From: Akkermansiaceae bacterium
GTDB lineage: Bacteria; Verrucomicrobiota; Verrucomicrobiia; Verrucomicrobiales; Akkermansiaceae
DNA length: 64,000 nt
Assembly (NCBI GenBank): GCA_024233115.1
Contig: JACKQB010000009.1
Span: 1 to 64,000 of the forward strand
Direction: 5' to 3'
Under the pieces are notes generated by a model. That model did no database searches. It saw nothing but the letters and a program-made list of their open reading frames with translations, and had not been told where the DNA came from. Position 1 is the stretch's first letter. Every line of letters begins with the position of its first letter. Shown here in pieces: positions 35,579 to 44,543 of this stretch. The position numbers and the translations under genes were made by a program.

Positions 35579-36550
35579 ATGAAAGTCAAACTATTACTAC
35601 TGCTTGCATCCGCCAGCACCCTTCACGCCCAGGCAATATTCACCCACGACTTCAGTGTTGGCGGTGGCTGGGGTCCCGGGTGGACTACCAGATCTAACAT
35701 GCAAGCGGGACGACTGGACAACCACGCGCTCAAAGGCGATAGCACCAACGTCGCTGGTGCATTTATCAACTCGAACACCCCTGGCCAAGCGCCGACTGGA
35801 ATCTCCAGCAATACCTACAACCTTTCCACTGTCGGGTCCTCGCTGACATACAACATGAGTTACTCGGCGTTTGAGCCAAGTTATGTTCCTAACTCCATTT
35901 ATTCTGGAAGCGGGTACAATACTCTCAATGCCTCCGGCGACAACCAGTCCTTCCGTATCGGTCTAGCAACAAGCACCAATGATGATTTCACCGGTGGGGC
36001 ACAGGATTCCTTTTTTCTTGCCGCCAACGAACTGTCTTATGGCTATACCAATCCTGCCGGGCACCTTTTGCCGACAATTGACGCAGCCCTTGCGTTCCGC
36101 AACGAGAACAACGCCGTTGTGCAGGCCGTTGATCCGTCCTTCACGATTGAGATGGGGGATTTCGAACTCACCGGCAACAACTCCTACAACAAGGATAGGA
36201 TTTTTTACGCCATATCACAGACTTACACCAATGTGGGTAGCGGATTGTTTGATATCGTGGTATCCATTGATGCTTGGAATGCCCGCATCGAGGCATTTTC
36301 AGGGGGCTGGAAATCCGAATACAAAATCGGTAATGTAGGTACCTATACCTTTAACAATGTGGCACATGGATTATCTGATCTCACCGCCTTACGACCTGCA
36401 CTGGGTACCTATTACGCGGACTATAGCTATGCGACGTCCGGGGCCAATTTCGACAGCTACCAGGGAGCTTCCGTGGTTCCTGAGGTGACATCCAGCCTGT
36501 TGGTCATCTTGGGCGGCATGAGTTACGTTTTCCGCAGGAGGCGGGCGTGA
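35579..36550 (+). CDS. PEP-CTERM sorting domain protein
   Basis: A 323-residue secreted protein: signal peptide (MKVKLLLLLASASTLHA), a beta-rich middle with many Asn/Ser/Gly/Tyr residues (repeated NTLN and NNSYN-like stretches), and a C-terminal sorting tail VVPEVTSSLLVILGGMSYVF followed by RRRRA. The tail has the VPE motif, a hydrophobic helix and an Arg cluster, as processed by exosortase. No exosortase gene is in the window. It is likely an extracellular or surface protein. Genes of this type are typically abundant and scattered in Verrucomicrobiota genomes. Confidence 0.78.
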   Translation: MKVKLLLLLASASTLHAQAIFTHDFSVGGGWGPGWTTRSNMQAGRLDNHALKGDSTNVAGAFINSNTPGQAPTGISSNTYNLSTVGSSLTYNMSYSAFEPSYVPNSIYSGSGYNTLNASGDNQSFRIGLATSTNDDFTGGAQDSFFLAANELSYGYTNPAGHLLPTIDAALAFRNENNAVVQAVDPSFTIEMGDFELTGNNSYNKDRIFYAISQTYTNVGSGLFDIVVSIDAWNARIEAFSGGWKSEYKIGNVGTYTFNNVAHGLSDLTALRPALGTYYADYSYATSGANFDSYQGASVVPEVTSSLLVILGGMSYVFRRRRA

Positions 36551-36602
36551 ATTCGCTAGTCACCTGGATGAAAGCACCAGGAAGTCGAGTGGAGTCGTTG
36601 TG

Positions 36603-37427
36603 TTACCTGCCTAGCAGGGTTGCCACGAGGATCCCTGTTTTTCTTGCCTTGGAGAGTGAGTAGCGCTGGGTGAAAACCTGGAAATTGTCCGCGCGCATTT
36701 TTTTTAACAGGCCGTGGTAGATTTTCCGCATTGCCTCCGCCGCCCTGAGGGCCTTGGCGTCCTCGGGCTGGAGGTGGTCGACTGCTTGTTGATAGAGTTC
36801 TTCAGCCCGATTGGCCTGTGAGGTCATCATGGCGACAAAGCGGTCATTGTGCACCTGGTTTGACAGGTCGTCCTCGGAGTATTGGAAGTAGGTGAAATCC
36901 TCCCTGGGTAGATAGATCCGCCCACCGTTGCGATGGTCCTCGGCGACGTCACGCATGATATTGGTCAGTTGCAGGGCATGGCCGAGGGTGACGGCATACT
37001 TTTCCGAGTCGGGGTGGGTGCAGCCGAAGATCCTGATGGAGATGATACCCACGCAACTCGCCACCTGATAGGTGTATTTGGTAAGGGCCTTCCAGGTATC
37101 GAACCGTTGTGGTTCCAGGTCGGAGGAGCAGCCGTCGATCAGTTCGAGAAAGGGTTGTTTTGGGATGGAATAGCGGTCGATCAATTCGATGACTTCCTGC
37201 TGTAGTGCATCGGGTTGCACAAACCCGTTTTGGATGCCTGTGCGCCAGGCATCGAGCTGCTGGATACGTTTTTCGATGGCGATATCGAGGTCGTCGGCAA
37301 GGTCGTCGATCACCCGGCAGAAGGCGTAAAATGTCACCATGTCCCGCTTGCGCTCCCTGGGAAGGCAGGTGAGGGCAAAGGCGAGGTTTGACTTCGCCTT
37401 ACGGGTGATTTCTTGTGATGATGACAT
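36603..37427 (-). CDS. squalene/phytoene synthase family protein
   Basis: A 274-residue trans-isoprenyl diphosphate synthase of the squalene/phytoene type. Both Asp-rich metal sites are visible: RVIDDLADD (first, about residue 39) and LTNIMRDVAEDHRNGGRIYLP (second, shown in part, about 155). FYAFCRVIDDLAD is diagnostic. The family condenses two prenyl diphosphates head-to-head to presqualene diphosphate, squalene or phytoene, and HpnC/HpnD members feed hopanoid synthesis. The exact product cannot be told here, since no neighbouring hopanoid or carotenoid gene is in the window. It converges with a PEP-CTERM gene. Confidence 0.88.
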   Translation of the reverse strand: MSSSQEITRKAKSNLAFALTCLPRERKRDMVTFYAFCRVIDDLADDLDIAIEKRIQQLDAWRTGIQNGFVQPDALQQEVIELIDRYSIPKQPFLELIDGCSSDLEPQRFDTWKALTKYTYQVASCVGIISIRIFGCTHPDSEKYAVTLGHALQLTNIMRDVAEDHRNGGRIYLPREDFTYFQYSEDDLSNQVHNDRFVAMMTSQANRAEELYQQAVDHLQPEDAKALRAAEAMRKIYHGLLKKMRADNFQVFTQRYSLSKARKTGILVATLLGR

Positions 37428-37508
37428 GGAGGGAAGGGTGAGTTGTGAGTGATGACCGGGGAATGCACCTCCTGGTGATCACCGGGGGCATTGACCACGC
37501 ACAAGTCA

Positions 37509-38780
37509 CTATTTGATAACTCCCCAGTGGCCACTCTTAAAGGGCCAGAGGGAAAAGGCGGCGGGTCCGATGACGTTGAACTCCTTGACGGTTCCCCAGT
37601 TTCGAGAATCGGAGGAGTTGAAGCTGTTGTCGCCGAGCGCGATATATTCGTTCATGCCGGGTATGTCCGAGAACCGGGCTTTGAAGGTTTTCCCCTCGGC
37701 GAGCTTCTGGCTGGCACCGTATCCATGGTAGCCGTTTTCCTTGCTCATGACTCTGACGAATCCCGGTTCGGAGGCTTTTTTCCCGTTGATGTAGAGGTCT
37801 GTGCCGACGGCGTGGAGTGCGTCACCGGGAACCGCTGCAAGGCGTTTGATGTAGTGTGAGCCGGCAATACCACCGCTCTTGGCTGCATCGCTGTGGATTT
37901 TTGTAATGTCCCGGGTGTCGAACACAAAGACCTCACCGCGACTTGGGCGGCGGAAGTGATAGGACATCTTGTCCACGAGGATCAGGTCACCACTGTCGAT
38001 GTAGCCCCGGGCAATCACGGTGCCGGCGGCTAGGTGGGGTCGCGTGTAGATCGTGCTCCTGCTTCTGGAGCCCTCGACGGATAATTCTGATCGGAGGGTG
38101 GTCTGGGCTTCGACCCGGTATTGCTGTTGTTCCTCGTCGCTCATATCCCGGGTCGGATAGCCGCAAACGTGGCCGAATCCCATGCCGTCACGGTTCATCA
38201 GGGCTGCTTTCGGCCCGGGGAAAGTCACTTTGCTGCCGTCCTCGAAGTAAATGTAGGTGCGTGTAAAGAAGTGTAAAAACGGGGTTTCAACCACCGGGTT
38301 CTCAGAGCGGAGGCGCTTGTCCTCCTTCAAGACGAGGTCGACATACTTGCGGCCGTGGGTGGCGCGTTGCAGCGTCCTCGAAACAAGGTTTGGAAAATCA
38401 TCCGCGGATTCCACCGAGGTGGCGACAATACCGTTCAGCGTCGGCTGCATCGACCCCGTGGGGATGCGGAACGGCTGCACGACGTAGGCGCGCAGACCGA
38501 GGGCGATGACGATGGCGACAAAGATCACCTCCAGGTTTTCTTCAAACCAACCCTGGCTCCTTTGGCGGGGCAGGGCGTTCTCGCAGGTGGCTTGAAGCTG
38601 CTTCGAGGCCTCCGCGCATTGATCCTTGTCGCCTTTTTTGCGCGCGGCCTTGAGATCGGCGCGACGTGACTCGATTTCGGCGATCATCTGCTTGTCCAGC
38701 AGGTCGCGTTTGTAGTTCAGAAACTTCTTCGCTGCTTTGTCGAGAAGCTTGGCTTCCTTTTTCCACTTGGGTGCAAACAT
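37509..38780 (-). CDS. lepB: signal peptidase I with coiled-coil N-terminus
   Basis: A 423-residue protein, much longer than the usual 200-320. Residues 1-75 form a charged helical cytoplasmic extension. A transmembrane helix (LEVIFVAIVIALGLRAYVV) is followed by the catalytic Ser110 in RIPTGSMQPTL and the general base Lys312 in HYIKRLAAVPGD, with GDNSFNSSDSRNWG near the end. It therefore carries the Ser/Lys dyad of S26A signal peptidase. A large insertion (120-250) lies between the two motifs. It cleaves signal peptides of Sec/Tat-exported proteins. It lies downstream of nothing related and is divergent from the receptor gene. Confidence 0.9.
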   Translation of the reverse strand: MFAPKWKKEAKLLDKAAKKFLNYKRDLLDKQMIAEIESRRADLKAARKKGDKDQCAEASKQLQATCENALPRQRSQGWFEENLEVIFVAIVIALGLRAYVVQPFRIPTGSMQPTLNGIVATSVESADDFPNLVSRTLQRATHGRKYVDLVLKEDKRLRSENPVVETPFLHFFTRTYIYFEDGSKVTFPGPKAALMNRDGMGFGHVCGYPTRDMSDEEQQQYRVEAQTTLRSELSVEGSRSRSTIYTRPHLAAGTVIARGYIDSGDLILVDKMSYHFRRPSRGEVFVFDTRDITKIHSDAAKSGGIAGSHYIKRLAAVPGDALHAVGTDLYINGKKASEPGFVRVMSKENGYHGYGASQKLAEGKTFKARFSDIPGMNEYIALGDNSFNSSDSRNWGTVKEFNVIGPAAFSLWPFKSGHWGVIK

Positions 38781-38855
38781 GTCGGCACGAATAGCGGTTA
38801 GTCAGACGATTCCAGCAAGGCAAAAAAACAAGATTTCCATCAGATAATACTTGCA

Positions 38856-38874
38856 ATTGAGAATCAGTCGCAAT
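38856..38874 (+). promoter_or_regulatory. Fur-box-like palindrome
   Basis: ATTGAGAATCAGTCGCAAT is an imperfect 19-base palindrome (7 of 9 arm positions match: ATTGAGAAT against ATTGCGACT), in the form of a 9-1-9 Fur operator. It lies 73 bases upstream of the chosen receptor ATG. An iron-dependent repressor is therefore the likely regulator of the receptor. Confidence 0.65.
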
Positions 38875-38946
38875 AACGAGAGGGGTCGCGTGTGTTCCGC
38901 GATCCTAAAACCAGGTCAAAAAACGACCTCAAAGTACCAACACATC

Positions 38947-41160
38947 ATGAGATATCCAATGCATAAAACAATGGCCCTGGCTGCATTCAGCCTGGGAAAC
39001 CTGGCGGCCCTCAGTGCTCTAACTGCCGATGACGGCTCCCTGTCACCTCTCACCGTCGTAGGCGGCAAAGACCGCGCCCTGGATCTGGTCGGTTCAGCGG
39101 CATACATCGATACGGATGATATTCGCCAGCAGAACTACACCAACATCAACCGCATCCTCGCGAAGGTGCCTGGCGTTTACACGCGTGAAGAGGATGGCTT
39201 TGGTCTGTTTCCAAATATCTCCGTCCGTGGCGGACTTGGCACAAGGAGTGAAAAAACGACCATTATGGAGGACGGGATCCTGATGGCGCCGGCACCTTAC
39301 TCGGCGCCCGGTGCCTATTACTCACCCAATGCGGGGCGCATGAGCGGTTTGGAAATTCTGAAGGGTTCGAGCCAGGTCAAGTACGGTCCGCATACCACGG
39401 GCGGGGTGATCAACTACCTCTCCACTCCTATTCCCGACCAGGAGAGTTTCTATGCGAGGTTTATTTATGGGTCCGACAACACCTTCACCGGTCACTCCCA
39501 TTACGGTAACACCGTGGAAACAGAAAACGGCTTGCTGGGTTATTTGTTAGAAATGCACTACCAAAGCTCCGATGGCTTCCGTTCGATCCAGGGGCACGGT
39601 GGCAGCAGCACCGGCTTTGAGCGTATCGAACCAATGTTCAAGTTGTTCTGGGAGCCGGACACCGCCCTGAAGCAACGTTTCGAGTTTAAGCTGGGCTACA
39701 CCGATTTTGATGCCGACGAAAGCTACCTGGGGCTTGCTGAAGCCGATGTGCGTAGCCGTCCTTATGATCGTTACGCGGCCACCAAGTTCGATAACATCGA
39801 CACCTTCCAATACCGCACCTATTTAAAGTACACCGCCGAGCCGACCGATGATTTCAAGCTGGAGGCAACGGCCTACTACAATCGTTTCAACAGAAACTGG
39901 TATAAGCTGAACAAAATCAACGGTGCCAGTCTTCATTCCGCGCTGCTGAACCCAGCCGCGGTGACTTCTCTTCAAGGGATGACACCTGGTGATGTGATCG
40001 ATGTCAAAGCGAATAACCGCGACTACTACAGCTACGGGGTGCAGTTTGCCGGCACCTATGACTTTTCGCTTGGATCAGTCGATCACAGCATCACCAGCGG
40101 GATCCGGCTGCACAAGGACCGTGAGTATCGTTACCAATGGGTGGATCAATACACATCAACCGGTGCCGGTGACTTTGGCCAGACAAGTTCTGGTGTGCAT
40201 GGTTCTGATGCCGACCGCCGACAAGAAACCGTCGCTACCTCGGTCTTCCTTGAGGACGAGATCAAGTCAGGAAAATGGACACTTCGTCCCGGCCTTCGTA
40301 TTGAGCACATGGAATACAATTACGAAGACTACAAGGGTAACGCATTCCGCGACGGTGCTCTCACGACCTGGGCCGGCGGTATGGGGTTCACCTTTGATAT
40401 TTGTGACACGGACAAACTCTTCGGGGGGATCTACCGTGGTGTTTCCACACCGGGTCCGGGCGGTTACACCAATACCAATCCTGTTAGTCAGACCGATGAG
40501 GAGACATCCATTTCCTACGAGCTGGGATGGCGTCACCACGATGCGGAAAAAGCACGGGGTTTCGAGCTTGTTGGTTTTTACACCGACTTTGATAACCTGT
40601 TAGCTCCGGCAACGGGTGTTGGTATCGGCGATCCAGCCAACGGCGGTGCAGCCGAGGTTTATGGTATCGAGGCTCAAGTCAGCTTTGATCCAGCGACGGC
40701 TAACGGCCAGGCATACCGTCTTCCCATGTATGTCAGTGCAACATGGACACAGGCGACTCTGAAGCAAAACCTGGCCACGGACACCGAGAATATTTTCACC
40801 GATTTCCAAGGTGGTAACGAAGCAGGAAACGACATCCCCTACATCCCGGAGTGGAAACTGGCGGCAGGGATCGGTGTCGATATGAGCAGCTGGGGCGCCA
40901 ATCTCGATGCCACCTGGACGAGTTCCATGTATGGCACCGGTGGTAACCACGCTAACCCGGTCACCTCATCCCGTGAGGGCAAGGTCGACGAGGCGTTGGT
41001 CTTCGACATATCAGCTTGGTATCAAATCAACGACAACTGGAAGCTGATCGGTGGTGTGGCCAATATTTTCGATGAGGAAAATATCGTCTCAAGACTCCCG
41101 GAAGGGCCTCGCAATGGCCGTGGCCGTAATATTTACGCCGGATTTGAAGTTCAGTTCTAA
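38947..41160 (+). CDS. TonB-dependent outer-membrane receptor, FecA-like
   Basis: The ATG at 38947 (MRYPMHKTMALAA) gives 737 residues with a signal peptide. The frame continues 32 codons upstream across the Fur box and is unlikely to be used. The plug domain includes LSPLTVVGG (TonB-box-like region), NRILAKVPGVYTREEDGFGL, ISVRGGLGTRSEKTTIMEDG and KYGPHTTGGVINYLSTPIP, which is close to FecA/siderophore receptors. The barrel ends in an aromatic strand, GRNIYAGFEVQF. The protein imports ferric siderophore or citrate-type complexes with TonB energy. The genes just after it encode a complete energising cluster. Confidence 0.9.
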   Translation: MRYPMHKTMALAAFSLGNLAALSALTADDGSLSPLTVVGGKDRALDLVGSAAYIDTDDIRQQNYTNINRILAKVPGVYTREEDGFGLFPNISVRGGLGTRSEKTTIMEDGILMAPAPYSAPGAYYSPNAGRMSGLEILKGSSQVKYGPHTTGGVINYLSTPIPDQESFYARFIYGSDNTFTGHSHYGNTVETENGLLGYLLEMHYQSSDGFRSIQGHGGSSTGFERIEPMFKLFWEPDTALKQRFEFKLGYTDFDADESYLGLAEADVRSRPYDRYAATKFDNIDTFQYRTYLKYTAEPTDDFKLEATAYYNRFNRNWYKLNKINGASLHSALLNPAAVTSLQGMTPGDVIDVKANNRDYYSYGVQFAGTYDFSLGSVDHSITSGIRLHKDREYRYQWVDQYTSTGAGDFGQTSSGVHGSDADRRQETVATSVFLEDEIKSGKWTLRPGLRIEHMEYNYEDYKGNAFRDGALTTWAGGMGFTFDICDTDKLFGGIYRGVSTPGPGGYTNTNPVSQTDEETSISYELGWRHHDAEKARGFELVGFYTDFDNLLAPATGVGIGDPANGGAAEVYGIEAQVSFDPATANGQAYRLPMYVSATWTQATLKQNLATDTENIFTDFQGGNEAGNDIPYIPEWKLAAGIGVDMSSWGANLDATWTSSMYGTGGNHANPVTSSREGKVDEALVFDISAWYQINDNWKLIGGVANIFDEENIVSRLPEGPRNGRGRNIYAGFEVQF

Positions 41161-41185
41161 GCCGTTTACCACATAATGGATGGGA

Positions 41186-41217
41186 AGGGGGGATTTGCTT
41201 CCTTGCAGATCTCCCCT
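41186..41217 (+). terminator. hairpin after the receptor gene
   Basis: A 13-base stem with two G-U pairs (AGGGGGGATTTGC / GCAGATCTCCCCT) and a six-base loop follows the receptor stop by 25 bases. No U run follows, so it may only attenuate transcription into the Ton cluster or stabilise the receptor mRNA. Confidence 0.5.
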
Positions 41218-41261
41218 GATCCACTTCATAATCCCCTGGCCGTCACCCGACTCATTTTTCC

Positions 41262-42053
41262 ATGCCGCCGATCAAACCAATCATCACCATTTGCCTGACC
41301 CCGTTTGCCATGATGGCTTCTCTCTGGGCGCAGGATGCCGGCACGACTGAAGACCCGGGTGCCACGAAAGAGCTCATCCACCAGTGGGTGAAAACCGAGC
41401 GGATGATCTCGGAGGAAAAAACGTCCTGGGAGGTTGAGAAAAAGAGTATGCAAAGCTTGCTCGACCTCTATCGAAAGGAGCTCGCACTGCTGAATGAGGA
41501 GCTCACCCAGGCTGGTGCATCAGTGGAGCTGGTGGATCACGATAAAGAGAAGCTCGAAGCCGAACTCAAGCAATACCGGGAGGCCCAGCAATTGCTGCGT
41601 GCCAGCATGGCCCGCATGCTTCCCAGAATGAAAAACGTGATAACTCGCTTCCCACAACCACTGGCCGATGAGCTGAAGTCGGATCTCGATGCCTTGTCGG
41701 CACCTGACGCCCTGGGCAAGCCACGGGATGTCCTGAAGTCGATGCTCGCGGTGCTCTCTGCTGCGGGCCGGTTCAATCGCAGCATCACGGTCGCCGAAGA
41801 AACCCAGACTTTGCCCGACGGTAAAAAAATGACGGTCAGCGTGCTCTACCTGGGGTTGTGCCGGGCCTATTACACGACCAGCTCGGGTGATACGGCAGGT
41901 ATTGGTTCACCGGGCAAGGAGGGGTGGGTATGGCAATCCGTGCCCGCCATCGCCGCGGATGTCAGACGCGCCATTGCAGTGTATCAAAAATCCCAACAGC
42001 CACAGCTCATCAAGCTTCCCGTGAAGCTGACAGGGGGAGGGGAGAGCAAGTAA
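41262..42053 (+). CDS. DUF3450 family periplasmic coiled-coil protein of TonB2-type cluster
   Basis: A 263-residue protein with a signal peptide (MPPIKPIITICLTPFAMMASLWA). A long coiled coil covers residues 35-115 (ISEEKTSWEVEKKSMQSLLD, DKEKLEAELKQYREAQQLLR). The C-terminal half matches DUF3450: FNRSITVAEETQTLPDGKKM, LYLGLCRAYYTT and GKEGWVWQSVP. In Vibrio and relatives DUF3450 genes head the TonB2 cluster, and the same order of genes follows here. It is thought to support the TtpC-ExbB complex in the periplasm; that role is from context. It is one base from the next gene. Confidence 0.85.
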   Translation: MPPIKPIITICLTPFAMMASLWAQDAGTTEDPGATKELIHQWVKTERMISEEKTSWEVEKKSMQSLLDLYRKELALLNEELTQAGASVELVDHDKEKLEAELKQYREAQQLLRASMARMLPRMKNVITRFPQPLADELKSDLDALSAPDALGKPRDVLKSMLAVLSAAGRFNRSITVAEETQTLPDGKKMTVSVLYLGLCRAYYTTSSGDTAGIGSPGKEGWVWQSVPAIAADVRRAIAVYQKSQQPQLIKLPVKLTGGGESK

Positions 42054-42054
42054 G

Positions 42055-43443
42055 ATGATGAAACACCTGGCCATATTTCTCTTTGTTTTGACGGGGTGGA
42101 TCGCATCTGCCGGAGCCCAGGACATGGAGTCGATCCAAAAGGATTTGCATGATGCCCGCAAACGTCTAACCGAACAGCGTGAAGCCATCGCCAGGGAGAA
42201 ACCCGGCCTTGGAAAATCCTTTCACGAAACCAAGGCCGAGCTGCTGGAAAAACGCCGCAAGGCGCGTATCGCCCGGATGGCCAAATCAGACCGTGAATCC
42301 CTGCTCAAGGAACTGCAGAAAAAGTGTTACACCTCCGAGCAGGACCACAGTTACGTTGACAGCCAGTTGCGTGATTACGGCCTGAAACTTGAAACCTTTT
42401 TACTGCCGGGGGAGGTTTCTCAATCGCCCGACACCACTCCCGCATCCGGTTCGCCGGCCGAGGCACTTAAACATCGCCTGGCCGTACTCGAGGCCGGGAT
42501 CAATCGGCTCGACGCACTTCTTGGAGGCAGCGTCGTCAAGGGCGAGGCAGTCGCTCCCGATGGGGAGGTGAAGCCGGGGACCTTTGCCCTTGCCGGTCCC
42601 GCCGCCTGGTTTGCAGCCGATGACGGTAGTCTCACCGGTGCGATCGTCCGGGAAAAAGGCACCCGCAGTCCCAAGGTGCTTGCCGGTCAGGAAAGTGAGG
42701 TCAGGGAACTGCTCGCGGGTAACGAGGCCTCGCTGGACATCGACGTCACAGGAGGAAAGGCACTCGCCCTGGCGACCCTGGAAAGTGATAAACTTGACAT
42801 CTTCCGCAAGGGGGGATTCTGGATCTGGCCGATTCTTGCTATCGCGCTGTTCTCAGCCGTCTGTGGTATTGTCAAATTGGCACAAATCGCCCGCATCCGA
42901 ACACCTCAACCCGAGTGGGTTTCTGGTATCCTTGGCGCGTTGCGTGAGGGCGACCAGGAAAAAGCGCAAGGCCTGGCCGGCGGGGTATCCCACCCTGTGG
43001 CAGCGGTGATCAGTCGGTGCCTGACCTATGCCAAAGCAGGCCCCGATGTGGTCGAGGAGGTTTTGTATGAACAGCTCATCGGTGTGCAGAACAAACTCCA
43101 AAGCTGGTTGCCCTTCATCGCGATCACCGCGGCAACAGCTCCCTTGTTAGGTTTGCTGGGAACGGTTTCCGGTATGATCAGGACCTTCAACGTCATTACC
43201 GTATCAGGCACGGGCGATGCCAAACCTCTGGCTGGGGGGATTTCGGAAGCACTGGTCACAACACTCTTCGGCTTAGTGGTCGCCATCCCGGCCCTCATCA
43301 TCCACGCCCTGCTCTCCCGTCGTTGCCAGGGTATCATTCAAAACACCGAGAAGCTCGGACTAACACTTGTCAACGGCTTGCGTGGCGAAAAGTTCCCAAA
43401 ACCGGACACCAACCACCTGGAGCGCGTTGCAGGGGACGAGTAA
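42055..43443 (+). CDS. TtpC-like MotA/TolQ/ExbB protein with periplasmic extension
   Basis: A 462-residue protein. A signal peptide (MMKHLAIFLFVLTGWIASAGA) and a periplasmic coiled-coil (20-130) precede an ExbB-type channel domain with three helices: FWIWPILAIALFSAVCGIV (about 260), AATAPLLGLLGTVSGMIRTF (about 355) and TTLFGLVVAIPALIIHALL (about 400). ExbB-like subunits conduct protons to energise TonB. The long N-terminal part fits TtpC, found only in TonB2-type systems. A second, short ExbB follows in the operon, so the two may form a hetero-complex. Confidence 0.88.
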   Translation: MMKHLAIFLFVLTGWIASAGAQDMESIQKDLHDARKRLTEQREAIAREKPGLGKSFHETKAELLEKRRKARIARMAKSDRESLLKELQKKCYTSEQDHSYVDSQLRDYGLKLETFLLPGEVSQSPDTTPASGSPAEALKHRLAVLEAGINRLDALLGGSVVKGEAVAPDGEVKPGTFALAGPAAWFAADDGSLTGAIVREKGTRSPKVLAGQESEVRELLAGNEASLDIDVTGGKALALATLESDKLDIFRKGGFWIWPILAIALFSAVCGIVKLAQIARIRTPQPEWVSGILGALREGDQEKAQGLAGGVSHPVAAVISRCLTYAKAGPDVVEEVLYEQLIGVQNKLQSWLPFIAITAATAPLLGLLGTVSGMIRTFNVITVSGTGDAKPLAGGISEALVTTLFGLVVAIPALIIHALLSRRCQGIIQNTEKLGLTLVNGLRGEKFPKPDTNHLERVAGDE

Positions 43444-43474
43444 TTCTGTAAATTTTGTTCATTCTGTCTAAAAA

Positions 43475-44002
43475 ATGCTCAACGAATTCCAACATACCCT
43501 GAACCAGGGAGGCCCCATTCTGTGGGCGCTGATCCTCCTGGGTATCGGACTCTACAGCATTCTTGCCTCCACCTGGCTCGGACTCAAAAAAGTAAAACAA
43601 GAGCTCTCCGGTCTCGATTTCCAATGTGATGGAAGACGTCACACCATCCGCCAGTTTGCCACCTTCGAGCTGGACCGGCTCGCCTGGGTGGAACGCCGGC
43701 TCCCATTTATCGGGGTCCTGGCAGGTGCGGCACCACTGGCTGGTCTGTTAGGGACCGTCTCGGGAATGCTGGTCACCTTTTCAGGTCTCGCAACCAGCAG
43801 CGCGGCGGCACCCATCGATAAAATCTCCGTCGGCATCTCGGAAGCCCTGATCACCACCCAGGCAGGTCTTCTCATCGCCATACCCGCCGCATTTCTGCTG
43901 GCTCTCCTCAGGAAACAAACCGAGTCGACCCACGCCAAGCTCCAACAGCGCCTCCACCACGCACTCATACCCGCCACCCGCCCCCTGACACCCGCCCCCT
44001 GA
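43475..44002 (+). CDS. exbB: ExbB-like proton channel (MotA/TolQ/ExbB)
   Basis: A 175-residue channel protein with three helices: ILWALILLGIGLYSILAS (N-terminal), FIGVLAGAAPLAGLLGTVSG (about 80-100) and LITTQAGLLIAIPAAFLLAL (about 125-145). It contains the GLLGTVSGM motif of the family, in which Thr/Ser line the ion path. Length and topology are those of standard ExbB. It couples the proton gradient to TonB movement with ExbD. It lies 31 bases after the TtpC-like gene, with a 9-base periodic tract (ATTCTGTAA/ATTTTGTTC/ATTCTGTCT) in between. Confidence 0.92.
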   Translation: MLNEFQHTLNQGGPILWALILLGIGLYSILASTWLGLKKVKQELSGLDFQCDGRRHTIRQFATFELDRLAWVERRLPFIGVLAGAAPLAGLLGTVSGMLVTFSGLATSSAAAPIDKISVGISEALITTQAGLLIAIPAAFLLALLRKQTESTHAKLQQRLHHALIPATRPLTPAP

Positions 44003-44004
44003 AC

Positions 44005-44412
44005 ATGCGCCGCTTCAGACATTTCACAGGAAACGAATCCGCATCATCGGAGATCAACATCTCGCCGCTGATAGATGTGGTCTTCATCCTGCTGATCTTT
44101 TTTATCGTCACCACCGTCTTCATCGAGGAAACGGGGGTCGATGTCAACAAACCCCGGGCCGCGTCAGCCCAGGACCTGGAGAAAAACTCCATCCTCATCG
44201 CCGTCACCGCCAATGGCCAGGTCTATCAAGGGGGCCGCAGCATCGGGATCGATGGCGTCCGCAGCGTTGTCGCCGCCATGCTCGAGTCCGACGGCACGAT
44301 CCCCGTCATCATCCAAGGCGACACCCAGACCGACCATGGCACCATCGTAAAAGTCATCGACGCCGCCAAACTCGCCGGTGCCAAAACCGTCAACCTGGCA
44401 ACGTCGAAGTAA
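44005..44412 (+). CDS. exbD: ExbD/TolR family biopolymer transporter
   Basis: A 135-residue protein: a short cytoplasmic N-terminus (MRRFRHFTGNESASSEIN), then ISPLIDVVFILLIFFIVTTV, a transmembrane helix with the essential Asp of ExbD in 'PLIDVVF', then a periplasmic domain with the family's QGGRSIGIDGVRSVV and IIQGDTQTDHGTIVKVIDAA. It partners ExbB in the proton channel. Two bases separate it from exbB, so it is cotranslated. The following junction contains a 7-base periodic tract and a 9-base periodic tract. Confidence 0.93.
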   Translation: MRRFRHFTGNESASSEINISPLIDVVFILLIFFIVTTVFIEETGVDVNKPRAASAQDLEKNSILIAVTANGQVYQGGRSIGIDGVRSVVAAMLESDGTIPVIIQGDTQTDHGTIVKVIDAAKLAGAKTVNLATSK

Positions 44413-44414
44413 TA

Positions 44415-44442
44415 AACTCCAACGACCAAACTCCAAAAACCA
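44415..44442. repeat. 7-base periodic tract after exbD
   Basis: Heptamers AACTCCA, ACGACCA, AACTCCA, AAAACCA start three bases after the exbD stop. Immediately behind them a 9-base periodic tract (TTCCGTGGC, TTCTGTGTT, TTCCGTGGT) occupies 44453-44479. Confidence 0.65.
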
Positions 44443-44543
44443 AGTAAGAAAATTCCGTGGCTTCTGTGTTTTCCGTGGTTAACAAAAAACACATTACCCA
44501 AGCCTTCCTTTCGCGCATTTCGCATCCTTTAGCGGTCAAAAAA